From: an uncultured Alphaproteobacteria bacterium
Lineage (GTDB): Bacteria > Pseudomonadota > Alphaproteobacteria > Rs-D84
Reading direction: 5' to 3'
Assembly: GCA_946185785.1 (NCBI GenBank)
Contig: CAMHKP010000016.1
Span: forward strand, 1-7,727
Length of the DNA: 7,727 bases
This document shows, in pieces, positions 5,444 to 7,727 of this stretch (positions within the stretch are counted from its first letter, which is position 1; each line of letters starts with the position of its first letter). The notes beneath the pieces are model-generated. The model was not told the DNA's origin and made no database searches. It worked only from the letters and a program-made list of their open reading frames with translations. The position numbers were made by a program, and so were the translations under genes.

Positions 5444-7307
5444 ATTACCACGTGATAAATCAGCTTGGGTTCTGGTGATACCATTGTTAATCATTGGTGC
5501 GCTGGGGGTAATGTCGTTTGGCAAATCTGGGTCGCTGTTTAATATGCCAACAGATACAGCGGCGACTGTCGCGCGTCCTGTGGAATTGTCTTTTTCAGAC
5601 GTGTTGCGTCGTGCAAATGATATCAAGACAATGGATATTCATGGCAATGATGCATCTGGTGTATTAAAAGATGGAACAAAATATACGGCTACAATTACAT
5701 ATGATCCAGAATTGTTATCAAAAATAGCGGCCAGTGGCGCCAGCATTTCCATTGATGCATCCAGATCATTCTGGGAACGTATGGGTGTATGGTTCCCGAT
5801 TATTCTGTGGGTATTATTCTTGTGGATTTTACTGCGTGGGCCAAAGGGCGGTATCAGTCGTAGTATCGTTGGGCAAAACCCAACTAAAATTATGACAGGC
5901 AATGTTAAAAAGACAACATTCAAAGACGTTGCTGGGATTGATGCAGAAAAACAAGAACTGATGGAAATTGTTGATTTCTTGAAGAATAAAGATAAATTCC
6001 GTGCGCTTGGTGCGCGTGTGCCACGCGGTGTGTTGTTGTCGGGTGAACCGGGTACCGGTAAAACATTATTAGCGCGTGCAATCGCAGGCGAAGCGAACGT
6101 TCCATTCTTTGCCGCATCGGGCAGTGATTTTTCTGGCATTATCGTTGGACTTGGTGTTGCGAAAATCAAAGAAATGTTTGAAATGGCAAAGCGCAATGCA
6201 CCATGCATTTTATTCATAGACGAAATAGACGCTATTGGTCAAAAACGTAATACACAAATTCATAATGACCAAGATCGCGAACAGACATTGAATCAGTTGC
6301 TGATTGAAATGGATGGTTTCGCGAACAATACGGGCATAATTGTTTTGGGTGCTACAAATCGTGCAGATATGTTAGACCCAGCGTTGTTGCGTCCAGGGCG
6401 TTTTGATAGACAAGTGTATATTGAATTACCAGATGCAAATGGTCGTCATGAAATCTTGAATTTGTACGCCAATCGTGTGAAATTGGCCGCGGACGTTGAT
6501 TTGATGGCTGTTGCGCGTGGTACAACAGGCTTTTCGGGGGCTGACCTTGAAAACTTGTTGAACGAAGCAGCATTGCATGCTGTTCGTGTTGGACATGATA
6601 AAATCACGAACGAAGATATGGACGAAGCGCGCGATAAAATTATGATGGGGCCACGTAAAGTGCGCAAGATTCGTGAGACGGATAAAAAATTAACCGCGTA
6701 TCACGAAGCGGGTCATGCGTTTGTCAGTCAACATTATGCGAATATAACTGACCCGATACACAAAGCAACAATTATTCCACGTGGTCGTGCGCTGGGTATG
6801 GTTCAGCATTTGCCAATAGACGATAAGGTTTCTATGACAATTGCCGAAGTGCGCGCGCAGTTATCTATTGCGCTTGCGGGGCGTGCCGCTGAAGAATTAT
6901 TCTTTGGTGCCGATAAAATAACCACTGGCGCAGAAAGTGATATCGCGGGTGCAACACGTTTGGCGCGTTATTCAATAACAACGGCTGGCTTGTCGAACAA
7001 GATAGGTTTGGTTGCAATTAACCAATCAACAACATTTGGTGGGCGCAGCGCGTTGGAAGATGCATCTGAAAAAACGGCCGAAATTGTTGATACCGAAATT
7101 CGAAATTGGTTGGACAATGCGCATACAGATGCTAAAAAGATTCTGTCGCAAAATCGTGCGATTGTTGAAAAATTAGCAAACGAATTGTTAAAGCGCGAAA
7201 CATTGACTGGCGATGAAATCCGCGAAATTATTTCGGGTAAAAAGAAGACTTCTAAGCCAACCAAAAAAGCGCCACCAAAAACGAAGACTAAGGTTTCCAA
7301 GAAATAA
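5415..7307 (+). CDS. ftsH: ATP-dependent zinc metalloprotease FtsH
   Basis: FtsH is a membrane-anchored hexamer that pulls damaged membrane proteins and regulators (RpoH and LpxC in E. coli) into a zinc protease chamber. The 630 residues show TM1 at about 17-35, a periplasmic segment, TM2 at about 123-141, then the AAA module: Walker A GEPGTGKT (210-217), Walker B ILFIDE (265-270) and second region of homology with Arg327 and Arg330. The protease domain has HEAGH (430-434) and the third zinc ligand Asp509 in TTGAESD. A Lys-rich tail (609-630) ends the protein. Oddities: the pore loop, MFVG in E. coli, reads IIVG (242-245), losing the pore Phe, with SG replacing the VE before it. Walker A has Glu where GPPGTGKT is usual, and LGGRAAEE reads LAGRAAEE. 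It overlaps tilS by 29 bases and ends at a terminator. Length and order are typical, so this is a real FtsH rather than a paralogue, though a variant one. Confidence 0.98.
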   Translation: MAKLGKLKNKLPRDKSAWVLVIPLLIIGALGVMSFGKSGSLFNMPTDTAATVARPVELSFSDVLRRANDIKTMDIHGNDASGVLKDGTKYTATITYDPELLSKIAASGASISIDASRSFWERMGVWFPIILWVLFLWILLRGPKGGISRSIVGQNPTKIMTGNVKKTTFKDVAGIDAEKQELMEIVDFLKNKDKFRALGARVPRGVLLSGEPGTGKTLLARAIAGEANVPFFAASGSDFSGIIVGLGVAKIKEMFEMAKRNAPCILFIDEIDAIGQKRNTQIHNDQDREQTLNQLLIEMDGFANNTGIIVLGATNRADMLDPALLRPGRFDRQVYIELPDANGRHEILNLYANRVKLAADVDLMAVARGTTGFSGADLENLLNEAALHAVRVGHDKITNEDMDEARDKIMMGPRKVRKIRETDKKLTAYHEAGHAFVSQHYANITDPIHKATIIPRGRALGMVQHLPIDDKVSMTIAEVRAQLSIALAGRAAEELFFGADKITTGAESDIAGATRLARYSITTAGLSNKIGLVAINQSTTFGGRSALEDASEKTAEIVDTEIRNWLDNAHTDAKKILSQNRAIVEKLANELLKRETLTGDEIREIISGKKKTSKPTKKAPPKTKTKVSKK

Positions 7308-7334
7308 AAAAACGGCACAATTTGTGCCGTTTTT
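7308..7334. terminator. Two-way intrinsic terminator after ftsH
   Basis: CGGCACA (7313-7319) pairs with TGTGCCG (7323-7329) around a three-base loop, flanked by an A-run starting right after the ftsH stop and by TTTTT (7330-7334). Both strands therefore end in a hairpin plus T-run. It terminates ftsH on the plus strand and the methyltransferase gene on the minus strand, whose stop codon (7333-7335) lies in the T-run. Confidence 0.9.
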
Positions 7335-7727
7335 ATTTACGAAAATCATAAACAAATAATTTGTGGGGGAATTTTTTACGACCATAATGTGTCGACCCAT
7401 GTCTCACATTTATCGTGTGTGTTGGTTTTAATTTTGGTATTGGAACATCAAATGTAATTATGATATCTAAATTGTTTTTTAATTCCGCCAAGCGATGATT
7501 TACATTTGGCCCCAGATATGCAACACCAATATCAAATCGTGGCGATGACTTTAAATATTCAAACGCATCACATTTTATAATTTTAATATGTGAACGTGTG
7601 ATGAATTTTATCATGCGTGCGACTGTAATTGTGAACGGCATATTTTCCAATGCAACAACAGTCATATCTGTATGGTGTTCGATATATCGCGCCAGCCCAC
7701 CATATCCCGCACCAATATCAACAATTG
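7333..7727 (-). CDS. Class I SAM-dependent methyltransferase, C-terminal part (5' end outside window)
   Basis: The frame is open on the minus strand from the right edge to TAA at 7335-7333, giving 130 visible residues. It enters with IVDIGAGYGGLARYI, a clear SAM-binding motif I (hydrophobic-D-x-G-x-G-x-G), followed by VVALENMPF with the acidic residue of motif II (the Glu that usually binds the SAM ribose). Next come IIKCDAFEYL (motif III-like Asp) and FDIGVAYLGPNV, where motif IV Asp-x-x-x-x-Y-L-x-P resembles small methyltransferases distantly related to DOT1 and FAM173. The tail holds a strand with IIITFDVPIPKLKP and a basic end. An ATG at 7665 exists but would cut off motif I, so it is internal. 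The substrate cannot be told; a protein lysine is one possibility from the DOT1-like resemblance. It converges on ftsH and shares its terminator. Confidence 0.82.
   Translation of the reverse strand, partial: IVDIGAGYGGLARYIEHHTDMTVVALENMPFTITVARMIKFITRSHIKIIKCDAFEYLKSSPRFDIGVAYLGPNVNHRLAELKNNLDIIITFDVPIPKLKPTHTINVRHGSTHYGRKKFPHKLFVYDFRK

Noticed and set aside
7333..7665. Complete 110-residue protein starting at the ATG 7665
   Set aside because: The frame continues to the window edge and the upstream residues hold the SAM-binding motif, so the gene is a truncated larger one.

Overview
The window carries eight protein-coding genes, two of them cut by the window edges, packed with little intergenic space. 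Base composition is moderately AT-rich. The gene content (groES-groEL, tilS-ftsH) is bacterial housekeeping. A promoter of the alphaproteobacterial RpoH type upstream of groES and a large cysteine-rich secreted-type protein next to AT-leaning housekeeping genes suggest an uncultured, possibly host-associated alphaproteobacterium (RF32-like gut lineages come to mind). That placement is inference from style and context, not from a marker comparison. No mobile element, CRISPR array, tRNA or rRNA was recognised, and no stretch of 300 bases or more lacks a gene.

Layout. (1) Bases 2-1201, + strand: the C-terminal part of a very cysteine-rich protein with CTxCP modules followed by six tandem repeats of about 29 residues ending in CC. 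A hairpin at 1207-1230, with an A-tract on one side and a T-tract on the other, separates it from the convergent chaperonin operon. (2) Bases 1249-3169, - strand: groS then groL, each with a strong G-rich Shine-Dalgarno, driven by a heat-shock-type promoter at 3204-3231. (3) Bases 3170-3288: a compact divergent regulatory region. It also holds a sigma70-like promoter for the rightward genes and a perfect FNR/FixK-type palindrome. (4) Bases 3289-3860, + strand: a HIT-family nucleotide hydrolase overlapping by one base with a small DUF167/YggU protein. (5) Bases 3857-4414, - strand: a LOG-family Rossmann protein, converging so tightly that its stop and the YggU stop share one CTAG. (6) Bases 4463-7307, + strand: tilS overlapping ftsH by 29 bases, closed by a second two-way hairpin. 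(7) Bases 7333-7727, - strand: the C-terminal part of a class I SAM-dependent methyltransferase.

Functionally the window joins protein quality control (GroES/GroEL folding, FtsH membrane proteolysis), tRNA maturation (TilS) and nucleotide housekeeping (HIT, LOG). In E. coli FtsH degrades the heat-shock sigma factor RpoH, so the RpoH-type promoter in front of groES and the nearby ftsH would belong to one stress circuit if this also holds here. The strongest oddities are an FtsH pore loop whose usual Phe is Ile, a GroEL whose family signature is altered, the perfect FNR-type box between groES and the HIT gene, and the paired loss of two cysteines in one copy of the CC repeat. I did not see a clearly new multi-gene system.
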